Source: Aquamicrobium sp.
GTDB lineage: Bacteria > Pseudomonadota > Alphaproteobacteria > Rhizobiales > Rhizobiaceae
Assembly (NCBI GenBank): GCA_014860725.1
Contig: JACZJD010000711.1
Coordinates: forward strand, 1 to 11,085
Direction of reading: 5' to 3'
DNA: 11,085 nucleotides
The position numbers were made by a program, and so were the translations under genes. Shown piece by piece: positions 5,962 through 11,085 of the stretch. Numbering within the stretch: position 1 is the first letter of the stretch; the number at the start of each line of letters is the position of its first letter. The notes below the pieces were generated by a model, which was not told the origin of the DNA, ran no database searches, and saw nothing but the letters and a program-made list of their open reading frames with translations.

Positions 5962-6393
5962 ATGACCGTGAAGTCTATTCTGGATGAGAAGGGCCGCGAT
6001 GTGGTCACGCTCGGCCCCGATGCGACGCTGGCGGATGCGGCCGGTCTTCTGGCCGAGAAGCGCATCGGCGCATTGGTGGTGACCGACGGCGACGGCAGGA
6101 TCCTCGGCATTCTTTCCGAGCGCGACATCGTGCGCGTCATCGGCCAGTCGGGAGCGACGGCCCTCGACAGAAAGGTGTCGGAGGTGATGACCGCCAAGGT
6201 CTCCACCTGCCGCGAGACCCACACCGTCATCCACGTCATGGAGGTGATGACGCGCGGACGCTTCCGCCATCTCCCCGTGGAGAAGGGCGGCCGCCTCGAC
6301 GGCATCGTCTCGATCGGCGACGTGGTCAAGCGGCGCATCGAGGAGGCCGTGCGCGAGGTCGACCAGATTCGCGAATACATCGCCACCGCCTGA
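5962..6393 (+). CDS. Two-CBS-domain protein
   Basis: This 143-residue cytoplasmic protein consists of a tandem pair of CBS domains (a Bateman module) and nothing else. CBS1 spans about 14-65 with RIGALVVTDGDGRILGILSERD (34-55, shown as key positions V39-V40, D42, G46 and the SERD turn at 52-55). CBS2 spans about 80-130 with FRHLPV (101-106) and GIVSIGDVVKR (114-124). Such modules bind adenosine nucleotides (AMP, ATP, SAM) in the cleft between domains and sense energy or redox state; stand-alone forms often bind a partner protein. The ligand and partner here are unknown. The start is well supported by GGAGGAG 7 bases before the ATG. A strong hairpin follows 5 bases after the stop. Confidence 0.93.
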   Translation: MTVKSILDEKGRDVVTLGPDATLADAAGLLAEKRIGALVVTDGDGRILGILSERDIVRVIGQSGATALDRKVSEVMTAKVSTCRETHTVIHVMEVMTRGRFRHLPVEKGGRLDGIVSIGDVVKRRIEEAVREVDQIREYIATA

Positions 6394-6397
6394 ACCG

Positions 6398-6423
6398 GAC
6401 GCCCGCCTTGTCGGGCGGGCGTC
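6398..6423. terminator. Shared hairpin between convergent CBS and yjhX genes
   Basis: GACGCCCGCC (6398-6407) pairs perfectly with GGCGGGCGTC (6414-6423) around a 6-base loop. It sits in the 35-base gap between two convergent stop codons and could serve both strands. There is no long T-run on either side, so termination may be weak or may mainly protect the 3' ends. Confidence 0.55.
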
Positions 6424-6428
6424 GCTGT

Positions 6429-6686
6429 TCAGCGGTTGTCGGGCCTCGCGCGCACCAGCGCGAGCCCGCGGCGCGTGATCCGATAGGGCCCGCCTTCCTT
6501 CGACGCGATGGCCCCGCGGCGGCGCAGCCGCCGGAACAGCTCCATGTCGAAGGCCGCATAGCGCCAGTTGTCGCGGGTGTGGCAGTGGGCGCTTTCGATC
6601 CGCCCCTTTTCGTCTTTCTCGACGGCGATCCATCCGCCCTGTGCGAGCAGATGCAGGATGCGCTGTTCAGCGCGCGTGATGTCCAT
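6429..6686 (-). CDS. YjhX/TopAI-family (UPF0386) small protein, solitary
   Basis: The 85-residue product matches the YjhX family over its whole length: start MDITRAEQRILHLLAQGG, a central charged part with a conserved HTRD stretch (36-39), and an end PYRITRRGLALVRARPDNR (67-85, key residues R69, G74, RPDNR). In E. coli, YjhX (TopAI) is reported as a toxin that inhibits topoisomerase I and is countered by the neighbouring acetyltransferase-like YjhQ. No yjhQ-like gene lies beside this one, and many alphaproteobacterial members stand alone, so a housekeeping or regulatory role is as likely as toxicity. The last 35 residues read like the recognition helix and wing of a winged-helix fold; this is my inference. 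The ATG at 6686 fits the family N-terminus; the frame is open to 6815 but that part is unlike the family. The ribosome binding site is weak. Confidence 0.85.
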   Translation of the reverse strand: MDITRAEQRILHLLAQGGWIAVEKDEKGRIESAHCHTRDNWRYAAFDMELFRRLRRRGAIASKEGGPYRITRRGLALVRARPDNR

Positions 6687-6770
6687 GATGAGAGTCCGGA
6701 AAAACCTGGCCGGTGACGGCCGTGACAAATCCAGCCGCCGCGGGAAGCGGCAGCGGTTCGGGTTTTTCAT

Positions 6771-6800
6771 GCCCTGACGGTCGCTACGGAGCGTCAGGGC
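6771..6800. repeat. 9-bp palindromic arms over the predicted yjhX start site
   Basis: GCCCTGACG (6771-6779) and CGTCAGGGC (6792-6800) are perfect reverse complements separated by 12 bases. The arm centres are 21 bases apart, two helical turns, as in dimer operators. Neither strand has a T-run after it, so an intrinsic terminator is unlikely. Confidence 0.5.
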
Positions 6801-6828
6801 CTTAGCGGGACTCAAAAGTGTGCGGCAA
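6801..6828 (-). promoter_or_regulatory. Candidate promoter for the yjhX-family gene
   Basis: On the minus strand TTGCCG (6823-6828) and GCTAAG (6801-6806) are 16 bases apart. The same -35 word occurs in the gloA candidate promoter and a similar -10 (GCTAAC) in the cold-shock one. The start would fall near 6794, inside the palindrome arm at 6792-6800. Confidence 0.33.
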
Positions 6829-6990
6829 AAGACACCTGTTCTTCGCCGCCGCCTATACCGGCACGGCGCGCAAAAGCCAAGCCCGGCGCGCGGACGGCCG
6901 CGGGCGCTTGCATGCGCGAGCGGTTTGATCTAGCGAAAGCCCTATGCCAAGGGACCTGCCGGCCCGCTCCCAGAACAGAACCGGATTGCC

Positions 6991-8490
6991 ATGACGATCA
7001 TCGACACGCGCACGCCCGACCCCAAGCGCCTCGTTCCCGGCGCCACCGGCGACTGGGAGGTCATCATCGGCATGGAGGTGCATGCGCAGGTGACGTCGCA
7101 GGCCAAGCTGTTCTCGGGCGCCTCGACCGCCTTCGGCGCGGAGCCGAACGCCAATGTCAGCCTCGTCGACGCGGCGATGCCGGGCATGCTGCCGGTCATC
7201 AACGAGGAGTGCGTCCGGCAGGCGATCCGCACCGGCCTCGGCCTCAAGGCCAAGATCAACCTGAAGTCGGTGTTCGATCGCAAGAACTATTTCTATCCCG
7301 ACCTGCCGCAGGGCTACCAGATCTCGCAGTTCAAGCAGCCGATCGTCGGCGAGGGCATCGTCATCGTCTCGGTCGGCCCCGACCGGCAGGGCAATTTCGA
7401 GGAGATCGAGGTCGGCATCGAGCGCCTGCATCTGGAGCAGGACGCCGGCAAGTCCATGCACGACCAGCATCCGACCATGTCCTATGTCGACCTGAACCGC
7501 TCGGGCGTGGCGCTGATGGAGATCGTGTCGAAGCCGGACCTGCGCTCGGCCGACGAGGCCAAGTCGTACCTGACCAAGCTCAGGACCATCGTGCGCTATC
7601 TCGGCACCTGCGACGGCAACATGGACGAGGGGTCGATGCGCGCCGACGTCAACGTCTCGGTGCGCCGGCCGGGCGAGCCCTTCGGCACGCGCTGCGAGAT
7701 CAAGAACGTCAACTCGATCCGCTTCGTCGGCCAGGCCATCGAGTACGAGGCGCGCCGCCAGATCGGGATTCTGGAAGACGGCGGCAGCATCGATCAGGAA
7801 ACCCGCCTGTTCGACGCGGTGAAGGGCGAGACGCGCTCGATGCGTTCGAAGGAAGAGGCGCACGACTACCGCTACTTCCCCGATCCGGACCTGCTGCCGC
7901 TCGAGTTCGACCAGGCCTATGTCGACGCGCTGGCGCAGGACCTGCCGGAGTTGCCCGACGACAAGCGCATCCGCCTGATCGAGAAGCTCGGCCTGTCGGC
8001 CTACGACGCCTCGGTGCTGGTCTCCGAGAAGGCGATTGCCGACTATTTCGAGAAGCTCGCCGCCGGCCGCGACGGCAAGGCCGCCGCCAACTGGGTCATC
8101 AACGACCTGCTGGGCGCCTTGAACAAATCGGGCAAGGACATTGAATCGACTCCGGTTTCGCCCGACCAGCTCGGCGCGATCATCGACCTGATCAAGGAAG
8201 GCACGATCTCCGGCAAGATCGCCAAGGACCTGTTCGAGATCGTCTGGAACGAGGGCGGCGACCCGCGCCGGATCGTCGAGGCGCGGGGCATGAAGCAGGT
8301 GACCGACACCGGCGCCATCGAGAAGGCCGTGGACGAGGTGATCGCCGCCAATCCCGACAAGGTGGCGCAGGCGAAGGAAAAGCCGACGCTCGCCGGCTGG
8401 TTCGTCGGCCAGGTGATGAAGGCGACCGGCGGCAAGGCCAACCCGCAGGCCGTCAACGACCTCGTCAAGGCGCGGCTGGGCATCGAGTAG
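6991..8490 (+). CDS. gatB: Asp-tRNA(Asn)/Glu-tRNA(Gln) amidotransferase subunit B
   Basis: GatB is the tRNA-binding kinase subunit of the GatCAB complex: it phosphorylates misacylated Glu-tRNA(Gln) or Asp-tRNA(Asn), and GatA then supplies ammonia from glutamine to make the correct amide. It is essential in bacteria without GlnRS or AsnRS. The 499 residues are the usual full length. The cradle domain begins with [13 protein letters not shown] (22-34) and has the family signature [16 protein letters not shown] (98-113), then [10 protein letters not shown] and the KNVNS stretch; the C-terminal YqeY-like tail domain, about residue 350 to the end, contains [11 protein letters not shown] and [17 protein letters not shown] and closes with LVKARLGIE. 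The ATG at 6991 fits the family N-terminus although the ribosome binding site is weak. gatC and gatA are not in the window; separation of gatB from gatCA is common in this order. A GNAT gene follows after 4 bases. Confidence 0.97.
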   Translation: MTIIDTRTPDPKRLVPGATGDWEVIIGMEVHAQVTSQAKLFSGASTAFGAEPNANVSLVDAAMPGMLPVINEECVRQAIRTGLGLKAKINLKSVFDRKNYFYPDLPQGYQISQFKQPIVGEGIVIVSVGPDRQGNFEEIEVGIERLHLEQDAGKSMHDQHPTMSYVDLNRSGVALMEIVSKPDLRSADEAKSYLTKLRTIVRYLGTCDGNMDEGSMRADVNVSVRRPGEPFGTRCEIKNVNSIRFVGQAIEYEARRQIGILEDGGSIDQETRLFDAVKGETRSMRSKEEAHDYRYFPDPDLLPLEFDQAYVDALAQDLPELPDDKRIRLIEKLGLSAYDASVLVSEKAIADYFEKLAAGRDGKAAANWVINDLLGALNKSGKDIESTPVSPDQLGAIIDLIKEGTISGKIAKDLFEIVWNEGGDPRRIVEARGMKQVTDTGAIEKAVDEVIAANPDKVAQAKEKPTLAGWFVGQVMKATGGKANPQAVNDLVKARLGIE

Positions 8491-8494
8491 CGCC

Positions 8495-8995
8495 ATGTTC
8501 GTGCGCACGGCCTCGGCGCGCGACCTGCCGGCGATCCGCGCGCTGCTGGTCGCGACCTGGCACGACACCTACGACGCGATCTACGGCCCGGACCGGGTGA
8601 CGGCGATCACCGAGGAGTGGCACTCGCTCCCGGCGCTCGAGGCGCGGCTTGGTACGCCCAATTCCGAATTCCTCGTCGCGGACGACGGCGAGCGCATCGG
8701 CGGTGTGGCCTTCGCCTCCGTCGCCGACGGCGGCGCTACCGTCCTCCTGCGCCAGCTCTACGTGCTGCCGCAGTTGCAGGGCAGGGGCATCGGCGGCCTG
8801 CTGCTCGACGAGATCGAAGGCTGCTTTCCCGAAGCCGAACGCGTGCGGCTGGAGGTCGAGGAGAAGAACTTCAAGGCCGTCACCTTCTACCGCGCGCAGG
8901 GCTTCGCGGAGGTGGGGCGCACGGCCAATTGCGGCAGCAGTGAATCCGGCATTCCCGCGCTCGTCTACGAGCGCCCCATCGTCTGGGCCGACTGA
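8495..8995 (+). CDS. GNAT family N-acetyltransferase
   Basis: This 166-residue protein is a single GNAT domain, which moves an acetyl group from acetyl-CoA to an amine. The acetyl-CoA pyrophosphate loop (motif A) reads QGRGIG (95-100) after the strand RQLYVLP (86-92), and motif B follows as NFKAVTFYRAQGFAEVG (125-141), typical of the fold. The N-terminal half has the usual helices (RALLVATWHDTYDAIY, 15-30). The acceptor cannot be predicted; small-molecule, peptide or protein N-termini are all possible. The ATG lies 4 bases after the gatB stop with no Shine-Dalgarno of its own beyond sequence inside gatB, so translation is probably coupled to gatB. A GNAT gene beside gat genes recurs in related genomes as far as I recall, but no role in tRNA amidation is known to me. 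It is unlikely to be a YjhQ partner for the distant yjhX. Confidence 0.9.
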   Translation: MFVRTASARDLPAIRALLVATWHDTYDAIYGPDRVTAITEEWHSLPALEARLGTPNSEFLVADDGERIGGVAFASVADGGATVLLRQLYVLPQLQGRGIGGLLLDEIEGCFPEAERVRLEVEEKNFKAVTFYRAQGFAEVGRTANCGSSESGIPALVYERPIVWAD

Positions 8996-9041
8996 GCGTG
9001 GAATGTGCCGCATCCGAACGCATTCGCCGCACCGGCGCCGC

Positions 9042-9070
9042 TTGCAAAGCCGGTCCCGTGGCGGCATAAG
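9042..9070 (+). promoter_or_regulatory. Candidate sigma-70 promoter for the NDUFA12-family gene
   Basis: TTGCAA (9042-9047) and CATAAG (9065-9070) are exactly 17 bases apart, each 4 of 6 to consensus. The start would lie near 9077, about 27 bases before the ATG. This is one of the clearest promoter-like pairs in the window. Confidence 0.5.
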
Positions 9071-9103
9071 GCACTGGCGGCGGCTGGACAGCCGGAGGAA
9101 TCG

Positions 9104-9499
9104 ATGAAGGCCTTTCTTTTGCAGTTCTTCACCTGGTGGAACGGGCAGACGCTCGGCACACGCTTCCACACCTGGCGCTCCGGCAAGCGCGTGGGCGAGG
9201 ACGAGTTCGGCAACGTCTATTACGAGGGCGGCAAGGATTCGGAAGGCCGCACCCGCCGCTGGGTGATCTACAACGGCTATGCGGAAGCCTCCGCCATTCC
9301 GCCCGGCTGGCACGGCTGGATGCACTATCGCACCGACACGCCGCCGAGCAAGGAAGACTACAAGCCGCGCGAGTGGCAGAAGCCGCACCGGCCCAACCTC
9401 ACCGGCACCGGCGCCGCCTATCGTCCCAAGGGCTCGGTGCTCGCCGCCGGCGAGCGGCCGCGTGTCACCGGCGACTACGACGCCTGGACGCCGTCCTGA
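9104..9499 (+). CDS. NDUFA12-family NADH:ubiquinone oxidoreductase accessory subunit
   Basis: The 131-residue protein matches the NDUFA12 (B17.2, 17.2-kDa) family, an accessory subunit on the matrix or cytoplasmic arm of respiratory complex I that alphaproteobacteria share with mitochondria. Visible family features are an aromatic N-terminal helix (FLLQFFTWWNGQTLGTRFHTW, 4-24; key WWNG at 11-14), GEDEFGNVYYEG (31-42), RRWVIYNG (51-58), IPPGWHGWMHY (65-75), the W91-Q-K-P-H turn and a C-terminal YRPKGS (106-111). No signal peptide or true membrane span is present, so it is cytoplasmic and membrane-associated only through the complex. GGAGG lies 5 bases before the ATG, which fixes the start. The frame is open to 9005 without family-like sequence. 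It is flanked by its own promoter and terminator, away from any nuo operon. A paralogous assembly factor (NDUFAF2-like) is the alternative. Confidence 0.9.
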   Translation: MKAFLLQFFTWWNGQTLGTRFHTWRSGKRVGEDEFGNVYYEGGKDSEGRTRRWVIYNGYAEASAIPPGWHGWMHYRTDTPPSKEDYKPREWQKPHRPNLTGTGAAYRPKGSVLAAGERPRVTGDYDAWTPS

Positions 9500-9505
9500 C
9501 CGGTC

Positions 9506-9530
9506 GCTTCGCCGTGCGGGCGGGGCTTTT
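9506..9530 (+). terminator. Rho-independent terminator after the NDUFA12-family gene
   Basis: GCTTCGCC (9506-9513) and GGCGGGGC (9519-9526) form an 8-pair stem with two G-U wobbles and a 5-base loop, followed by TTTT (9527-9530). It starts 7 bases after the stop codon. It suggests that DUF2155 downstream is transcribed separately. Confidence 0.6.
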
Positions 9531-9613
9531 GTCGCCACAATTGCCGTCTAACCGGTAGCGACCGACTGCCGAACAACCGGACCCGCCGCCGCATGGGCAA
9601 CCGCCTTGGAATC

Positions 9614-10045
9614 ATGACCCGCCCGCTTTCGCTGCCGCATCGCGCCGCGATGGCCGTCGCCGCCTCGGGGCTGCTTGCGCTTTCCGCCGCGCCGGCGCTC
9701 GCCGAGCGCATCAGCAATCCGGTGGCCGAGTTCACCGGCGTCGACAAGATCACCGGGCGAATCATCACCTTCGACGTCTACATCGACGAGACCGTGCAGT
9801 TCGGCGCGCTCCAGGTGACGCCGCGCGTGTGCTGGTCGTCGCCCGAGACCGAGGAGCCGAAGACGGATTCCTTCGTCGAGGTCGACGAGATCACGCTCGA
9901 CCGCAAGATCAGGCGCATCTTCACCGGCTGGATGTTTGCGGAAAGCCCCGGCCTCAATGCCGTGGAGCACGCCGTCTACGACGTGTGGCTGAAGGCCTGC
10001 AAGCAGGAATCGGACGTCCCGCCGCCCGAGACGGCCGGAAACTGA
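9614..10045 (+). CDS. DUF2155 protein, exported
   Basis: The 143-residue protein has a classical signal peptide (basic MTRPLSLPHR, hydrophobic 11-24, likely cleavage after ALA at residue 30). The mature part is one DUF2155 domain with FTGVDKITGRIITFDVYIDE (40-59), QFGALQVTPRVC (62-73), FVEVDEITLDRKIRRIFTGW (87-106) and HAVYDVWLKAC (119-129). Cys73 and Cys129 are the only cysteines and could form a disulfide in the periplasm. The family is alphaproteobacterial and of unknown function. I chose the ATG at 9614, with a weak GGA 6 bases upstream, over the in-frame ATG at 9593, which would add seven residues and has no better ribosome site. It converges with aat, only 4 bases between the stop codons. 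The accC-aat-DUF2155-NDUFA12 neighbourhood is one I recognise from rhizobial genomes. Confidence 0.88.
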   Translation: MTRPLSLPHRAAMAVAASGLLALSAAPALAERISNPVAEFTGVDKITGRIITFDVYIDETVQFGALQVTPRVCWSSPETEEPKTDSFVEVDEITLDRKIRRIFTGWMFAESPGLNAVEHAVYDVWLKACKQESDVPPPETAGN

Positions 10046-10049
10046 GCGG

Positions 10050-10667
10050 TCACGGCGCGAAGGTCGCCGTGCCCTCCAGAGCCTCCTCCAGAAGCTTCTC
10101 GTAGCGGTTGCGCGGCACGTCGATCGCGCCGAAGCGCTTCAGGTGCTCGGTGGTGAACTGGGTGTCGAGGAGCGCGAAGCCCCGCTCCTTCAGGCGCTGC
10201 ACGAGATGGACGAGGCAGACCTTGGAAGCGTCCGTCTCGCGCGAGAACATGCTTTCGCCGAAGAAGGCGAGGCCGAGCGTCACCCCGTAGAGCCCGCCGA
10301 CGAGCCGGTCGTCGCGCCACGCCTCGACCGTGTGGCAGTAGCCGCGCGCGAACAGCTCGCCATAGGCTTCGCGGATCGGCTGATTGATCCAGGTCGAGGG
10401 GCGCCCCTCGCGCGCCTCGGCGCAGCCGTCGATGACGCCGGCGAAATCCGTGTCGAAGCGGATGTCGAACCGGCCCTGCCGCAGGATCTTGGCAAGGCTC
10501 CTCGGCACGTGGAAGCCGTCGAGCGGGATGATGCCGCGCATCTCGGGCCGCACCCAGAACACTTCCGGGTCGTCGGCGCTCTCCGCCATCGGGAAGACGC
10601 CGGACGCATAGGCGCGCAACAGCAGGTCGGCCGGAATGCGGTCTCCGGGCGCGAGCGGTCGGGTCAT
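10050..10667 (-). CDS. aat: Leucyl/phenylalanyl-tRNA--protein transferase
   Basis: Aat moves Leu or Phe from its aminoacyl-tRNA to the N-terminal Lys or Arg of proteins, making them N-end-rule substrates for ClpS/ClpAP in the cytoplasm. The 205-residue product covers the full GNAT-like catalytic domain but is shorter than E. coli Aat (234), mainly at the N-terminus. Motifs in order: [12 protein letters not shown] (19-30), [12 protein letters not shown] (38-49), [11 protein letters not shown] (92-102), HTVEAW (112-117), GGLYGV (124-129), FFGESMFS (135-142), LLDTQ (167-171) and EHLKRFGA (174-181). E138 and Q170 correspond to the catalytic Glu156 and Gln188 of the E. coli enzyme. The ATG at 10667 has AGGGGG 4-9 bases upstream. 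It starts 15 bases after accC, so it is the last gene of that operon. Its stop lies 4 bases from that of DUF2155. Confidence 0.97.
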   Translation of the reverse strand: MTRPLAPGDRIPADLLLRAYASGVFPMAESADDPEVFWVRPEMRGIIPLDGFHVPRSLAKILRQGRFDIRFDTDFAGVIDGCAEAREGRPSTWINQPIREAYGELFARGYCHTVEAWRDDRLVGGLYGVTLGLAFFGESMFSRETDASKVCLVHLVQRLKERGFALLDTQFTTEHLKRFGAIDVPRNRYEKLLEEALEGTATFAP

Positions 10668-10682
10668 CGCGCCCCCTGTCTC

Positions 10683-11085
10683 TTACTCGCCCTCGGCGAG
10701 GTGTTTTTCGAGCCAGTGGATGTCGTAATCGCCATTAGCGATGTCGGAGTTGCCGATGAGGTCGCGGAACAGCGGCAGCGTCGTCTTGATGCCGTCGACC
10801 ACGAACTCGTCGAGGGCGCGGCGCAGCCGCATCATGCATTCGACCCGGTTGCGCCCGTGCACGATCAGCTTGCCGATCAGGCTGTCGTAGTAGGGTGGGA
10901 TTTTATAGCCCGAATAGACCGCCGAATCGACGCGGATGCCAAGGCCCCCCGGCGTGTGGTAGTGCGTGATGGTGCCGGGCGAGGGCGTGAAGGTCTTCGG
11001 GTCCTCGGCATTGATGCGGCACTCGATGGCATGGCCGTGGAAGCGGATGTCCTCCTGCCGCACCGAAAGCCCGCCGCCCGAGGCC
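10683..11085 (-). CDS. accC: Acetyl-CoA carboxylase biotin carboxylase subunit, 3' part
   Basis: This is the C-terminal part (133 residues and the TAA stop) of biotin carboxylase, the ATP-dependent enzyme that carboxylates biotin on AccB in the first step of fatty-acid synthesis. The visible part begins in the ASGGGLSVRQEDI stretch and continues with the conserved GHAIECRINAEDP motif, FTPSPGTI, RVDSAVYSGYKIPPYYDSLIGK (key Y-S-G-Y and PYYDSLIGK residues) and a C-terminal RALDEFVVDGIKT helix. All these match the C-terminal domain of AccC; the gene continues beyond the window edge, so the ATP-grasp and N-terminal domains are not seen. It lies directly upstream of aat (15-base gap) and is probably preceded by accB outside the window. 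Nothing suggests it is broken: the truncation is the window edge. Confidence 0.97.
   Translation of the reverse strand, partial: ASGGGLSVRQEDIRFHGHAIECRINAEDPKTFTPSPGTITHYHTPGGLGIRVDSAVYSGYKIPPYYDSLIGKLIVHGRNRVECMMRLRRALDEFVVDGIKTTLPLFRDLIGNSDIANGDYDIHWLEKHLAEGE

Larger units (their letters stand above)
6687..6990. other. 304-base gap between yjhX and gatB
   Basis: No gene is supported here. It contains the yjhX leader, a 9-bp inverted repeat (6771-6800), a candidate minus-strand promoter (6801-6828), and then plus-strand sequence before gatB in which a TATACC word (6854-6859) could be a -10 element without a good -35. The gatB ribosome binding site is weak. I found no tRNA, riboswitch or leader peptide here. 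Confidence 0.55.

Noticed and set aside
6687..6815. N-terminal extension of the yjhX-family protein
   Set aside because: The frame is open for 43 more residues, but these are Arg/Pro-rich and unlike the family, which normally starts with the M-x-[IL]-[ST]-R-x-EQR pattern found at 6686.
6853..8568. Minus-strand open frame of 571 codons opposite gatB and the start of the GNAT gene
   Set aside because: It runs antisense to an unmistakable gatB, and its translation is low-complexity, rich in Arg, Ala, Leu, Val and Asp, with no family motif. Long antisense frames are expected in high-GC DNA.
6429..8995. GNAT gene at 8495 as the YjhQ-like antitoxin of the YjhX protein
   Set aside because: The two are 1.8 kb apart, on opposite strands and separated by gatB. 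The GNAT is coupled to gatB, and general GNAT similarity is not enough to call YjhQ.
8465..9538. Minus-strand open frame of 357 codons opposite the GNAT and NDUFA12 genes
   Set aside because: Both plus-strand genes have clear family motifs; the antisense translation has none.
1..11085. Mobile elements, CRISPR, prophage, defence island or biosynthetic cluster
   Set aside because: No transposase, integrase, spaced direct repeats, tRNA-flanked insertion or shift in base composition was seen; the genes are typical chromosomal genes of the order.

Overview
The window is high-GC chromosomal DNA of an alphaproteobacterium, most likely of the order Hyphomicrobiales (Rhizobiales) and near the Mesorhizobium/Phyllobacteriaceae group. 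This rests on recognised gene content: an NDUFA12-type complex I accessory subunit, DUF2155 next to aat and accC, a two-domain cold-shock protein followed by a DUF192 protein, an alphaproteobacterial PAS_5 protein, and gatB followed at once by a GNAT gene. No species can be named from sequence alone. I see no insertion sequence, prophage, CRISPR array, tRNA, rRNA or replication origin. Fifteen protein genes are supported, one of them truncated by the window edge.

Layout. 1-1059: a J-domain-like protein (+) converges with glyoxalase I gloA (-). 1060-4065: from the divergent gap after gloA, a four-gene plus-strand unit starts: two-domain cold-shock protein, exported DUF192 protein, and two alpha/beta hydrolases, the second joined to the first by a 4-base ATGA overlap. 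4066-5119: a PAS_5 sensory-domain protein (-), then a 339-base gap holding inverted repeats and a strong plus-strand terminator with no protein gene in front of it, which is a small-RNA candidate. 5120-6393: a rhomboid intramembrane protease and a two-CBS-domain protein (+). 6398-6990: a shared hairpin, a solitary YjhX/TopAI-family small protein (-), and a 304-base gap with a palindrome over its predicted promoter. 6991-8995: gatB and a tightly coupled GNAT acetyltransferase (+). 8996-10045: the NDUFA12-family protein with its own promoter and terminator, then exported DUF2155. 10050-11085: aat and the 3' end of accC on the minus strand, transcribed accC to aat.

Functionally this is mostly housekeeping: methylglyoxal detoxification, Gln-tRNA(Gln)/Asn-tRNA(Asn) amidation, N-end-rule tagging, fatty-acid synthesis (biotin carboxylase), complex I assembly or structure, and stress or RNA-chaperone functions. 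I found no convincing new multigene system. The best leads are the solitary YjhX protein with a palindrome over its predicted start site, the orphan terminator at 5036-5083, and a hairpin that could partly cover the ribosome binding site of the cold-shock gene. All promoters were found by eye and are tentative.
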